This document shows, one piece after another, positions 11,383 through 21,928 of a stretch of 64,000 nucleotides of DNA. How positions within the stretch are numbered: the first letter of the stretch is position 1; every line of letters begins with the position of its first letter. The notes beneath the pieces were generated by a model, which made no database searches, was not told where the DNA came from, and saw only the letters and a list, made by a program, of their open reading frames with translations. The translations under genes were made by a program, and so were the position numbers. The stretch is taken from the NCBI RefSeq assembly GCF_014518315.1, contig NZ_JACVEL010000007.1, forward strand, positions 91,167 to 155,166, written 5' to 3'. The stretch is from Taishania pollutisoli (GTDB taxonomy: Bacteria; Bacteroidota; Bacteroidia; Flavobacteriales_D; Crocinitomicaceae).

Positions 11383-12063
11383 TTACTCAGGGAACACAAC
11401 TCTGAACCCAACGCCGCGAATTGATTCCAGTTTGATGCGGTCATCGTGTTGCAGGTACTTTCGCAAGCGTGACATGAATACATCCAGACTGCGTCCCAGA
11501 AAGTAGTCATCTTCCCCCCAGAGTTTCTCCAAGATTTCCTTCCTGCTGATCACATTGTTGTTACGGGTCGTCAGTAACTGGAGTAAATCAGACTCTTTTT
11601 CGGTCAGTTGGAATCCTTTTTCTTCCAGCTGTAACAAATACCGGGATGGAAAAAACGTATAATTTCCCAAGCGGATTATTGTATTGGAAGAAACACTCGT
11701 TTGACGTTTCAAAATGTTCCGGATACGTAAAATCAACTCTTCCGGTTCACATGGTTTCGTAATGTAATCATCAGCACCTAATTTCAGTCCCAAAATCCGG
11801 TCAATGCTTTGTCCCTTTGCGGTCAGAAATAAGAACGGAATCGGTGTTTGTTTCCTCAATTCTTTACTCAATTGAAAACCATCCATTCCAGGAAGCATTA
11901 CATCCAGAATAGCCACGTCATAATCCGTATAATTGATAGATGAAGCTAATAATGCATCAGGAGAAGTAAACCAAATGACCTCGAAATCCGAAAACTCAAG
12001 GTACTGCTTGAGTACAGTCCCCAGATCAGGATCATCTTCTACCAGGATCAGTTTATTTTTCAT
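11383..12063 (-). CDS. Response regulator, OmpR/PhoB family
   Basis: A 226-residue cytoplasmic DNA-binding regulator. The receiver domain starts MKNKLILVEDDPDL and has the phosphoacceptor Asp54 in AILDVMLPGMDG, a Thr in FLTAKG and Lys in TKPCEPEEL. The C-terminal winged helix shows LTEKESDLLQLL and RSLDVFMSRLRKYL, as in PhoB/OmpR. The start is at 12063; upstream codons belong to the histidine-kinase end. It overlaps the kinase gene by 11 bp, so the two are translationally coupled. Likely targets are its own operon and the divergent outer-membrane barrel gene, given the 11-bp-phased repeats at 13396-13423. Confidence 0.95.
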   Translation of the reverse strand: MKNKLILVEDDPDLGTVLKQYLEFSDFEVIWFTSPDALLASSINYTDYDVAILDVMLPGMDGFQLSKELRKQTPIPFLFLTAKGQSIDRILGLKLGADDYITKPCEPEELILRIRNILKRQTSVSSNTIIRLGNYTFFPSRYLLQLEEKGFQLTEKESDLLQLLTTRNNNVISRKEILEKLWGEDDYFLGRSLDVFMSRLRKYLQHDDRIKLESIRGVGFRVVFPE

Positions 12064-13357
12064 TCGGTAGCGCAATTTTAAATGTTGTCCCTTTCCCCGA
12101 ACCAGATATAATTTCAACAGTTCCGTTGTATCGTTCAACTGTATTCTTCACCAGGTATAATCCAACTCCTAATCCGTTGATTTCATGATTTTCCGTGCGC
12201 GAAATTCGATAGTATTTCTCAAAAACATGCTGTTGCTCTTCCTTTGGAATCCCCATGCCATCATCGGTAATGAGCAACTCAACCCGTGTGCCAAAGGAAA
12301 GCCTGATTTCGACATTGTTTGCTTTGTATTTGGATGAATTATCAACCAGGTTGCTCAAGATCAGTTCCAATGCTTGTTTTGTCAGGCGCTCATTTTTGTT
12401 GAATTGAATGGTTGCTGTGATTGTAAGGGACGGATAACTGTTTTTGAGTTGTTGTATGAATTGTTTGATCTCCTGTTCAGTCACCAGGTCGGTTGTTTGT
12501 TCAACGGTATGGATGGAAGCAACAATGTGTTCCAATTTTCGGACTTGACGCTCCAACAAGTGTGTTGACGTTGTTTCCTGTACGGATGCAATGGCAAACT
12601 TCAGCGTTGTAATGGGAGTATTTAATTCATGAGCGATGGAATCAATTGTTGTGTGCAGCTGTGCTATTTTCCGGTTTTGAAGCTCAATGTTTTTTAGAGT
12701 CTTCCGGAACAGATACAGTAAAAAGATTAAGATCGATAAACTGATAACGCACAGGGGAATGATTTTTTGAATGATCAGCGACCGGACGTTCAACAGCTCA
12801 AACATGCTACGTGATTTGATAACGGATTTGTAATACTCGTCCGTACTTTGATCGGTGTTCTGATGGTGCACATCGCTGTTCCATTTCCCTTCGTTGATCA
12901 AATTACCCTTTTCAATTTTGTCTTTCGTTTCATAGAGCACGATAGGGGTTTCTGGCGGTAACAGTTCTTTTTTTAGTCTCAGATCATTGATGGAATAAAT
13001 TTCATTTTTCAGGGCAATCCGAAACCCTGTACCTTTGGTCCGTTGTTCCATCAGCTGATCAATCAATTGATTGAAGTGTTCTGTTGATTTTGACAAATTC
13101 AGGTTGTATTGGATGATTTTATCCGTAGCCCGCTCCTGTGTATCCAATTTCAACAAGTGCTTAATTAGAGAATCTTCACGCATCCCTTTTTTCAGATGCT
13201 CCATTTCCACTAAAACACTGTCAGCAATGAGACGTGCTTCCCGGTTCAATTCTTTCTCCTCAAGCTGGTAGGAATTATGAATGTAGAACACTTGTAATCC
13301 CAACAGAATCAGGAAGCAGCAACTGAAAAGTAAAAGTATATTTCCTTTCTTATTCAT
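12053..13357 (-). CDS. Sensor histidine kinase
   Basis: A 434-residue inner-membrane kinase with an N-terminal transmembrane helix (GNILLLFSCCFLILLGLQVFY), a periplasmic sensor region of about 160 residues without a recognisable domain, and a second helix (IIPLCVISLSILIFLLYLF). The DHp domain has the H-box SIAHELNTPI (His about 243). The HATPase_c domain has NLVDNSSKYK (N box), DDGMGIP (G1) and GLGVGLYL (G2). The start at 13357 is chosen because a perfect -7 element ends 4 bp before it and would exclude the longer frame from 13387. It phosphorylates the downstream regulator; the stimulus is unknown. Confidence 0.94.
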   Translation of the reverse strand: MNKKGNILLLFSCCFLILLGLQVFYIHNSYQLEEKELNREARLIADSVLVEMEHLKKGMREDSLIKHLLKLDTQERATDKIIQYNLNLSKSTEHFNQLIDQLMEQRTKGTGFRIALKNEIYSINDLRLKKELLPPETPIVLYETKDKIEKGNLINEGKWNSDVHHQNTDQSTDEYYKSVIKSRSMFELLNVRSLIIQKIIPLCVISLSILIFLLYLFRKTLKNIELQNRKIAQLHTTIDSIAHELNTPITTLKFAIASVQETTSTHLLERQVRKLEHIVASIHTVEQTTDLVTEQEIKQFIQQLKNSYPSLTITATIQFNKNERLTKQALELILSNLVDNSSKYKANNVEIRLSFGTRVELLITDDGMGIPKEEQQHVFEKYYRISRTENHEINGLGVGLYLVKNTVERYNGTVEIISGSGKGTTFKIALPNEK

Positions 13358-13361
13358 TTCA

Positions 13362-13369
13362 CAAACATA
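13362..13369 (-). promoter_or_regulatory. Promoter -7 element of the kinase/regulator operon (TATGTTTG)
   Basis: A perfect TAnnTTTG followed by TGAA and then the kinase ATG. The expected transcription start therefore coincides with the A of the start codon, implying a leaderless mRNA. Confidence 0.65.
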
Positions 13370-13395
13370 CAATATAAATGCAGGCAATCACTTGT

Positions 13396-13423
13396 TTAAC
13401 CTGTCATTAACCTACCATTAACC
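13396..13423. promoter_or_regulatory. Putative response-regulator binding site: three TTAACC repeats at 11-bp spacing
   Basis: TTAACC occurs at 13396, 13407 and 13418, exactly 11 bp apart; the last two units read CATTAACC. Direct repeats at 11-bp spacing are how OmpR/PhoB-type regulators bind DNA, one subunit per repeat. The site lies between the kinase start and a near-consensus -7 element (CACTTTTG, 13445-13452) of the barrel gene, so it could control both directions. Binding by the neighbouring regulator is inference. Confidence 0.55.
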
Positions 13424-13471
13424 GAATACGGGAGATTTCTGATCCACTTTTGCATAAAAAACAAACAGACA

Positions 13472-15643
13472 ATGAAACGACGATTGATTTTCACATTCCT
13501 TTTACCGATAAGTTTATTCGGGCAAGTAACAAATGAATACGAAATACCAGCAGATTCAACGGTAACTGATAGTTTATATTTGATGCCCTCCGTTGAAATA
13601 ACCGCCAAAAGAAACATGTTAAAACGAAAAGTGGACCGCTTGGAATTTACGGTTGACAGAACTCCTTTACAAAGTCTCAACGCATGGGAAATTTTACGAA
13701 ACACCCCTAATGTTGTCATCAAAAATGAAGCCTTGAGCGTTCGTGGGAATACCGGAATCATCGTTACCATTAATGACAAACGAACATTGATGACACAGGA
13801 AGAATTGAAACAATTCCTTGAAAACACAAGCGGTGATCAGATCTATTCCATTGAAGTAATCACAAATCCTCCCGCGAAATATGAAGCAGAAGGCGCAGCA
13901 GTGATCAATATCAAGATGAAACAGAATAAAATGACAGGGTATAAAGGTAGCGTTGCTGCACGTTATCATCAATCCATGTACGCCAAAGGACGATTGGGGT
14001 TGACGCAGTCCTACAATACTGAAAAATGGCAGTTAAGCGGGAATTACACTTTTGTTTCCGGTGATTATGTACGACAAAACTTTGATGTCGTGACTTACGA
14101 TCAGCAAAAAACGCGCTGGGAAAGTGAGATGGTTCGAAAAACACGTGCACTCCAGCAACATTTGTATAATTTTTCAGTACAGTATGCCCCTGACAGTACT
14201 TCGGTGATTCAATTTGCTGTTGACGGGCACATCAACCCTAAGTCTACGGGGAATTATTACATTCCGACACGCATTTACAATACGGAAACCAACCTGTTGG
14301 AATCGCATTACACAACAGCGAACGACCGTTTTCAAAAGCACAGTACCTTAAATGCATTTCTGGCTTTTGACAAAACCTTTAAAAGCAGTAATTTGACCTG
14401 GAGCAATCATTTCAGCACGAAGAAATATGCCGAAGACCAGGAAATTTCTACCTGGCAATACTTTATCAATCAACCGGAAAGTTTTAATCGATTTGGCTAC
14501 AACAGCAAACAAGACATCAATCTGTTCTCTTCGCAGCTTGATTACCGGTTAGAAAAAGAGGGGGTTATTTTTGAAAGCGGTACAAAATACAGTTTGGTCG
14601 GAAACGAAAATCAACTGGACTTTCTGAGTGAACAAAACGGGCAACTCTACATGGATACGGACAGAAGTAATCACTTCAATTACAATGAACAGATCATTGC
14701 AGCATATATTTCAGCGGAATATCAATGGAAAAAATGGTTTTTTAAGGCAGGATTGCGCAATGAAACAACACTCATCCGGTCAACGTCGGATAATCCTGAG
14801 GTGGTGAATACAACAACCAGAAACAATTTATTTCCTACGGTATTTGTGATGTACGAGGTAAAGGACGAGCAACAAATCGGGTTTTCCTATGGAAAGCGCA
14901 TCGATCGTCCGGTGTATGATTTTTTAAATCCTTCCAAATCGTATTATAATTATTACTCGTACTTCCAGGGGGATCCGTATCTGAAATCTGCTTTGATTGA
15001 CAACCTGAGTTTAACTTACACATTGTCTGACTGGAATTTTGAAGTGTATTACAGCTACATTAAAAATCCATCGATGGAAATATCTGTCCAGAATCCGTCA
15101 ACGTTTGAAACGGTATATCATTACACAAACATTAAAGACGGACGCAATATAGGAGTAAATGTGTCCAAATCATTTACGTTGCTACCCAACTGGAAACTCA
15201 ATGCATTTGCAATGGGGGAGTACACTGAAAATTATTTCCGAGGCACGGATAATCAGCTGTATAAGAACAACGTGTTTTTCTACCACTTGAACCTTTCTAC
15301 GATGGTGACATTGGATAAAAATAAAACATGGGATTTGAATGTAGGTTACCGATACAATTCGAAAGCGATTCAGGGATCGTTTACGATTAGTCCCTCTCAA
15401 AATACATACATCATCTTGAATAAAAAGCTGTTTGATAAGAGATTGGAAGTCGGATTGGTAATCAACGATATCTTTAAAACCGACAGAAATACGATCTCGA
15501 CACAATACGCCGATCAGAATCAGCAATTCAAAGATTACAGAGATACCCGTTACTTCATGATCAATCTGAAATACAACTTTGGAAACCAGAAAGTCAAAGA
15601 AACGCGCTCCGTTGATAAAACAGATGAGCAAAAACGCTTATAA
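13472..15643 (+). CDS. Outer-membrane beta-barrel protein with TonB-receptor-like plug
   Basis: A 723-residue outer-membrane protein: signal peptide (MKRRLIFTFLLPISLFGQ), a short linker, a plug-like domain (VEITAKRNMLKRKVDRLEF through DQIYSIEVITNPPAKYEAEG, which resembles the TonB-receptor plug end), then a long barrel of alternating aromatic beta strands ending in YFMINLKYNFG. It matches the outer-membrane barrel family common in Bacteroidota, lacking the N-terminal carboxypeptidase-regulatory-like domain seen in the protein at 22644-25421. It is divergent from a two-component system that probably regulates it. Cargo is unknown; it may be a receptor or an adhesion/assembly barrel. Confidence 0.88.
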   Translation: MKRRLIFTFLLPISLFGQVTNEYEIPADSTVTDSLYLMPSVEITAKRNMLKRKVDRLEFTVDRTPLQSLNAWEILRNTPNVVIKNEALSVRGNTGIIVTINDKRTLMTQEELKQFLENTSGDQIYSIEVITNPPAKYEAEGAAVINIKMKQNKMTGYKGSVAARYHQSMYAKGRLGLTQSYNTEKWQLSGNYTFVSGDYVRQNFDVVTYDQQKTRWESEMVRKTRALQQHLYNFSVQYAPDSTSVIQFAVDGHINPKSTGNYYIPTRIYNTETNLLESHYTTANDRFQKHSTLNAFLAFDKTFKSSNLTWSNHFSTKKYAEDQEISTWQYFINQPESFNRFGYNSKQDINLFSSQLDYRLEKEGVIFESGTKYSLVGNENQLDFLSEQNGQLYMDTDRSNHFNYNEQIIAAYISAEYQWKKWFFKAGLRNETTLIRSTSDNPEVVNTTTRNNLFPTVFVMYEVKDEQQIGFSYGKRIDRPVYDFLNPSKSYYNYYSYFQGDPYLKSALIDNLSLTYTLSDWNFEVYYSYIKNPSMEISVQNPSTFETVYHYTNIKDGRNIGVNVSKSFTLLPNWKLNAFAMGEYTENYFRGTDNQLYKNNVFFYHLNLSTMVTLDKNKTWDLNVGYRYNSKAIQGSFTISPSQNTYIILNKKLFDKRLEVGLVINDIFKTDRNTISTQYADQNQQFKDYRDTRYFMINLKYNFGNQKVKETRSVDKTDEQKRL

Positions 15644-15663
15644 CTTCATTTGCCAATGAAGAG

Positions 15664-15705
15664 TCGGTCGTTTGCTTGTAAACCAGTAAGCGACCGATTG
15701 TTTTT
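15664..15705 (+). terminator. Rho-independent terminator
   Basis: Arms TCGGTCG (15664-15670) and CGACCGA (15691-15697), extended by an inner CTT/AAG pairing, then TTGTTTTT. It lies between convergent genes and its T run overlaps the end of the arr stop codon region. Confidence 0.75.
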
Positions 15706-16144
15706 AATCTTCAATTGCTTCAATTCCAAGTTGCTTTAATCGCTCCAGGTGTTTGTGCATGGCTTCCAATTGTTCCGGTGAATGACCTTCCCACTTTGGA
15801 ATTTCACCAATTACTTTGAGCGGAAACATGGTGCGATAGGATTTCGTTGGATTTCCCGGAAATTTTTTATCCGTCAGATTGGGATCATCTTCAATAGCTC
15901 CGGTCGGTTCCACAATGTAAATGCGTTCCAGACAATCTCCCACTGCAAGTTCAGCTCCCCAGATCGCTGCATCCATGGTGGCTGTCAGGTAAACGTAAGC
16001 CGCTTTCTTTCGCTGACCGTAATTGGATTGGAATCCGGGTTTAATTAAATCCCCTGATTGCAAGTTTGCTTTCGTCCCGTGATAAAATTGCTGCGGACGC
16101 TCATTCTCACTATCAGGTTTACTGTTTTCTTGTACGTCTTTCAT
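15704..16144 (-). CDS. arr: Rifampin ADP-ribosyltransferase
   Basis: Inactivates rifamycins by transferring ADP-ribose from NAD+ to the ansa-chain hydroxyl, in the cytoplasm. The 146-residue protein has the compact Arr fold signature: FYHGTK (His about 22), AYVYLTATMDAAIWGAELA, RIYIVEPTG, and DDPNLTDKKFPGNPTKSYR, which is diagnostic. The NAD-contacting His, Tyr and Asp positions all appear present. It follows a lipoprotein gene at 9 bp, so it is likely the last gene of a three-gene unit with envelope proteins. Intrinsic Arr homologues are widespread in environmental bacteria, so this alone does not show recent transfer. Confidence 0.93.
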   Translation of the reverse strand: MKDVQENSKPDSENERPQQFYHGTKANLQSGDLIKPGFQSNYGQRKKAAYVYLTATMDAAIWGAELAVGDCLERIYIVEPTGAIEDDPNLTDKKFPGNPTKSYRTMFPLKVIGEIPKWEGHSPEQLEAMHKHLERLKQLGIEAIED

Positions 16145-16153
16145 GTTTTTCTG

Positions 16154-16837
16154 TTATTTGATCAATTTCAATGCATTGTAGTCATACTCATACCGAATGT
16201 TGTTATTGGCGACAGGTATATCTTCACTTCCGGGCTGTAATACCAATGAATCGGTATCAAATGAAAAGACAATGGTACTGTCAATGGATTTAATATTCAG
16301 AATATCCACCAATCTTTTCTCGTCCCGGTAATTTTCAATATCGATCGCTCCAATGTACCGGATTGTAGTGTTTTCAATCAGGTATGCATCGCCTCCGAAG
16401 AAATACTCATATCCCAGTTGGCAAACAACAATTATTTTATCTCCGCTGGTGCTTTTAAAGAAATGGGGCTCGTAAAGATAAACATCCCCCACACCTTTTG
16501 ATGTGTAGACAATCGACTTCTTTGCATCCAAAAAAAGCAAACGATCTCCCCAATTATCTTCGGTATCCGGCGGCACGATTTGTCCGTCCACAGGCATGTA
16601 ATATCCAACAACGAGGTAGTTTTGCCCGATTTTAAAGGAATAATCGCTGGTAAATCCGTTTATAGTCAAAGCGGGAATTGTATCCGGATCAAATTTTATA
16701 AAATGTGTTTCTGTTGTCTGTTTTTCGTTGTGGGGGCCAGTTTCTGCCTCTTGCTTCGGGGTAGAATGTTGCCGGCAGGAATAAACAACGAGCAACAGAG
16801 ATAATAAACTGATGTGAATCTGAATCTTTTGAATCAT
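16154..16837 (-). CDS. Lipoprotein of unknown function
   Basis: A 227-residue product from the ATG at 16837, chosen over 16864 because it places the hydrophobic stretch (IQIHISLLSLLLVVYSC) directly at the N-terminus as a lipoprotein signal with Cys after VYS. The mature part is beta-rich with repeated hydrophobic/Tyr patterns (for example FKIGQNYLVVGYYMP, KIIVVCQLGYEYFFGGD) and no family I can name. It sits 9 bp before arr and 68 bp after the next gene upstream, suggesting a common transcript. The function is unknown. Confidence 0.7.
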   Translation of the reverse strand: MIQKIQIHISLLSLLLVVYSCRQHSTPKQEAETGPHNEKQTTETHFIKFDPDTIPALTINGFTSDYSFKIGQNYLVVGYYMPVDGQIVPPDTEDNWGDRLLFLDAKKSIVYTSKGVGDVYLYEPHFFKSTSGDKIIVVCQLGYEYFFGGDAYLIENTTIRYIGAIDIENYRDEKRLVDILNIKSIDSTIVFSFDTDSLVLQPGSEDIPVANNNIRYEYDYNALKLIK

Positions 16838-16905
16838 CGGGATGTCTGATTTCGTTGAAAGCAATTAAATTGCAGAAAAACAAGGGATTTACTACCGGGA
16901 AACGA

Positions 16906-17514
16906 TTAATTTTTCTTTCTCATGATCAATACTCCGAGAAAAATAACATTTAATACTCCTGAGATGATCAACCAGGTACGTTGGTTCCTTTGCGGTTTTA
17001 CGGGATCTTGTGTTTGTTCTGCGCTCACTATCTCCGGTTCACCACTTGTTTCAGGTTGTCCGGATACCAGATCGAAATAGGGGAGTGTGAGGTCGGTCAG
17101 TGTGTATGTCTTTTGTTGGCCGTTTATCTGAAATGTAACTGCTTTAAACCGATTGAGTGTCAATGTCGCTGTTATTTCATTCATAACGGTTTCAAATGAT
17201 TGAATCGTTTTTTGTGGAGTGATGATAACAGTATCGCCCTGAAAAGATAATGTGTAATTCCATTCATACAAATCAGGCTTTTTCTCTTTCAACCGGGACA
17301 ATAGTTTACCGGCTAAAGCGTCATCTCCGGAGCCGAATAAGTCTTCGTAAGACGTTGCCGAAAGGAATTTAAAACCGGACGCTTCCAATGCGTCGGTTCG
17401 CAACCAGGGACCTTGTATATATTCTGTTTCAGAATAAACATAATAGGTAAGTTCATGTGTTGCTGTTGCGCACAGACCGGTCATGAACATGAATAATGTG
17501 AGTAGTATTTTCAT
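16906..17514 (-). CDS. Secreted, C-terminally membrane-anchored protein of unknown function
   Basis: A 202-residue protein with signal peptide (MKILLTLFMFMTGLCATA), a periplasmic region with no recognised domain, a Pro/Glu/Thr/Gln linker (about 150-175), then one transmembrane helix (TWLIISGVLNVIFLGVLIM) and a basic RKKN tail. The topology is signal peptide / periplasmic body / C-terminal anchor. It is the first gene of the run that continues into the lipoprotein and arr. A near-consensus -7 element (TATATTCG) lies about 25-35 bp upstream. Confidence 0.7.
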   Translation of the reverse strand: MKILLTLFMFMTGLCATATHELTYYVYSETEYIQGPWLRTDALEASGFKFLSATSYEDLFGSGDDALAGKLLSRLKEKKPDLYEWNYTLSFQGDTVIITPQKTIQSFETVMNEITATLTLNRFKAVTFQINGQQKTYTLTDLTLPYFDLVSGQPETSGEPEIVSAEQTQDPVKPQRNQRTWLIISGVLNVIFLGVLIMRKKN

Positions 17515-17670
17515 TGGTTTCGGAATATCTTGATCGAAGAACGAATATACGTGTTATTTCTTAAAAAACGAAGCAAAAAGACCATCGCCACAGGGCAAAT
17601 ACATTTACTTTTGAACTCATTTAAACGTTTAACAAGATAAGAGCAAATGCTAAGTAATGTAGTTAACCTG

Positions 17671-17741
17671 TTCTCGCAAAGACGCAAAGGTGCAATCTAA
17701 ATAAACCAATACCTTTGCGACTTAGCACCTTGGCGAGCCAT
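17671..17741. repeat. Imperfect inverted repeat of the CGCAAAG type in a 348-bp intergenic region
   Basis: Between genes ending at 17514 and starting at 17863, the left arm (from 17673, CTCGCAAAGACGCAAAGGTGC) is roughly the reverse complement of the right arm ending at 17737 (ACCTTTGCGACTTAGCACCTTGGCGAG). I recall similar CTCGCAAAG-type units recurring in Bacteroidota intergenic regions, but only one copy is here. The rest of the gap holds the divergent promoters and nothing else I can identify. Confidence 0.55.
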
Positions 17742-17829
17742 TTTTATACAAATCACTAAAAAAAATAGCATAAAAATTTTAAATGTGTTTGCTTTGACTA
17801 TCGTCAACCGAAGGTATTCTGTTTTCTAA

Positions 17830-19485
<1,656 letters not shown>

Positions 19486-19486
19486 G

Positions 19487-19546
19487 TTGAATATAGGATT
19501 TTGAATAATAAACCCCATTCATAATTCAATATTCAGTATTCAAAAT
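19487..19546. repeat. AT-rich inverted repeat between convergent genes
   Basis: ATTTTGAATA (19498-19507) is perfectly inverted as TATTCAAAAT (19537-19546), with further weaker pairing of TTGAATAT just outside and inside. It lies exactly between the ABC-F stop and the recQ stop, so it may act as a bidirectional transcription end although it lacks a GC-rich stem. Confidence 0.45.
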
Positions 19547-19552
19547 TAATAA

Positions 19553-21742
19553 TCAGTTCCCCATATCACTCATAAACTTGATGCGCATCAGGCGTAATTC
19601 TTCTTCGGAATAATCTCCGTCAAATTCTTTATAGGCTTCACGCAAATCATCCGTTTCAGCTTCAGTGAAGTAATCAAAAATTTCCTCCTGATTTTCGGGG
19701 TCTAAAATATCGTCGATGTAATAATTAATGTTCACACGTGTACCCGATGCAACAATCGCTTCGATTTCTTCGATGATTTCTTCCAGCGTTTTCCCTTGTG
19801 AACGACCAATGTCTTCCAACGGTAATTTTCGGTCAATGTTTTGAATTAATTGTACTTTTAACCCGCTTTTGTTCACCAGTGATTTGACAACCATGTCCTG
19901 TGGACGGTCGATTTCGTTTTCTTCTACATACGCTTTAATCAACGCAACAAAAGGAGCACCGTACCGAGCTGCTTTTCCGGTTCCGACTCCCTGGATATTG
20001 GTTAATTCTTCAATGGTAATCGGGTATTGAAAACACATATCGCGCAACGATGGTTCCTGGAAAATCACGAACGGTGGAATGTTCTTCTGCTTGGAAATCG
20101 ATTTCCGTAAATCCAGTAATTGTTTGTAGAGTACGTCATCCAGCACCGCTGATTTTCCTGATACGACAACATCGTCCCCGTCTTCATCCGAAGAATAATC
20201 GTGCTCTTTGATCAGCATAAACGAAGTCGGATTTTCAAGAAAATCTCTTCCTGCTTCGGTTAATTTAACAATTCCGTAGGATTCAATGTCTTTATAAATC
20301 AATCCGGCTACCAGTGACTGACGTACAACCGCATTCCAGAAATGCTCATCCCGGTCTTGCCCGATTCCGAAATTCGGCAGCTGATCGTGTTTGTAGGATT
20401 TAATGTCAGAAGTTACTTTACCAGCAACAAACGAACAGATGTGCTTTGCTTTCTGCATTTCTTCCAGATCAGAGATAACCTGCAGTAATTTCCGAACATA
20501 TTCTTTTCCTTCCGTTCGTTCCCGCGGATGTTTACAGTTGTCACAGTTGTCGTTGCACAACGATTCATCAAAGACCTCTCCGAAGTAGTGCAGGATGAAT
20601 TTCCGGCGGCACACAGAAGTTTCCGCATACGAAACAATTTCGTTGAGCAGTTGCTTTCCGATTTCTTGCTCCGCAACCGGTTTTCCTTGCAGAAATTTTT
20701 CCAGTTTTTCAATGTCTTTGTATTGATAAAATGCCAGGCATTCTCCTTCACCACCGTCACGGCCTGCGCGACCGGTTTCCTGGTAATAACTTTCCAGCGA
20801 TTTTGGGATGTCGTGGTGAATTACAAAACGTACGTCCGGTTTATCAATTCCCATTCCGAAGGCAATCGTTGCCACAATTACATCAGCTTCTTCCATCAGG
20901 AACATATCCTGGTGTTTGGCACGCGTAGCAGCGTCCAACCCGGCATGATAGGGCAGGGCATTAATTCCGTTGACCTGGAGTAATTCCGCCAGTTCTTCCA
21001 CTTTTTTACGACTCAGGCAATAAACGATGCCGCTTTTTCCTTCTTTGGTACGAATGTATTTGATAATTTGCTTATCAATGTCGCGCTTCGGACGGATTTC
21101 ATAGTATAAATTATCCCTGTTGAAGGATGATTTAAAAAGCACAGCATCCAGCATGTTCAGGTTTTTCTGAATATCGTACTGAACTTTTGGTGTTGCCGTA
21201 GCCGTTAATGCAATGATCGGAACATTGGAAATCCGCTCAAAAATTTCACGCAACCGGCGGTATTCAGGCCGGAAGTCATGCCCCCATTCCGAAATACAAT
21301 GCGCCTCATCAATTGCGAAGAACGAAATGTTGACAGATGTAAGGAAATCGATGTACTCCTGTTTTGTCAGAGATTCCGGTGCAACGTACAGTAATTTCGT
21401 CAACCCGGCAGAAATATCTGCCTTCACCCGGTTGATTTCCGTTTTTGTCAGCGATGAGTTTAAAAAATGAGCGATGGATTCCTGGTCACTCACATTGCGA
21501 ATAGCATCCACCTGGTTTTTCATCAATGCAATCAATGGAGAAACAACAATAGCAGTTCCTTCCGATAACAACGCCGGTAACTGGTAACACAAGGACTTAC
21601 CGCCTCCGGTAGGCATGATGACAAATGTATTTTTTCCTTCCAGTAAATTTGCTATAATAGATTCCTGCTTCCCCTTGAACTGATCAAAGCCAAAATACTT
21701 TCTTAAAGCATCTTTCAAATCTAAGGCTATCATATTTTCCAT
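19553..21742 (-). CDS. recQ: ATP-dependent DNA helicase RecQ
   Basis: A 3'-5' DNA helicase of recombination and repair. The 729 residues show motif I TGGGKS (45-50), the DEAH box (about 144), SLTATATPKV, QETGRAGRDG (motif VI), the RecQ-Ct zinc site with four Cys (CRRKF ... CNDNCDNC, about 375-400), a winged helix, and an HRDC-like domain (LYKQLLDLRKSISKQKNIPP, then IQGVGTGKAARYG). A C-terminal acidic extension of about 100 residues (rich in Glu/Asp) follows, longer than the 600-odd residues of E. coli RecQ, as in many Bacteroidota. It is a single gene; the weak element TATATTCG lies about 40-50 bp upstream. Confidence 0.95.
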   Translation of the reverse strand: MENMIALDLKDALRKYFGFDQFKGKQESIIANLLEGKNTFVIMPTGGGKSLCYQLPALLSEGTAIVVSPLIALMKNQVDAIRNVSDQESIAHFLNSSLTKTEINRVKADISAGLTKLLYVAPESLTKQEYIDFLTSVNISFFAIDEAHCISEWGHDFRPEYRRLREIFERISNVPIIALTATATPKVQYDIQKNLNMLDAVLFKSSFNRDNLYYEIRPKRDIDKQIIKYIRTKEGKSGIVYCLSRKKVEELAELLQVNGINALPYHAGLDAATRAKHQDMFLMEEADVIVATIAFGMGIDKPDVRFVIHHDIPKSLESYYQETGRAGRDGGEGECLAFYQYKDIEKLEKFLQGKPVAEQEIGKQLLNEIVSYAETSVCRRKFILHYFGEVFDESLCNDNCDNCKHPRERTEGKEYVRKLLQVISDLEEMQKAKHICSFVAGKVTSDIKSYKHDQLPNFGIGQDRDEHFWNAVVRQSLVAGLIYKDIESYGIVKLTEAGRDFLENPTSFMLIKEHDYSSDEDGDDVVVSGKSAVLDDVLYKQLLDLRKSISKQKNIPPFVIFQEPSLRDMCFQYPITIEELTNIQGVGTGKAARYGAPFVALIKAYVEENEIDRPQDMVVKSLVNKSGLKVQLIQNIDRKLPLEDIGRSQGKTLEEIIEEIEAIVASGTRVNINYYIDDILDPENQEEIFDYFTEAETDDLREAYKEFDGDYSEEELRLMRIKFMSDMGN

Positions 21743-21928
21743 ATATATTTTTCCGAATAAACGGTTTGGTTCATATCAACCTCACGAATATACTACAAAA
21801 AAGAACAAAAAAATAATTTTTTGTTTATAAAATGACACGCCGGGATGGTCCTAAAATTCAGCCGGTTGATTTATAGAAAGTTGTTTTCAGTAAGTAGTTC
21901 TACGTATACTTACATGGTGTATGGTCAA

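Noticed and set aside
15704..16144. arr as a recently acquired resistance gene
   Set aside because: No integron, transposase or compositional break next to it; chromosomal Arr homologues are common in environmental bacteria.
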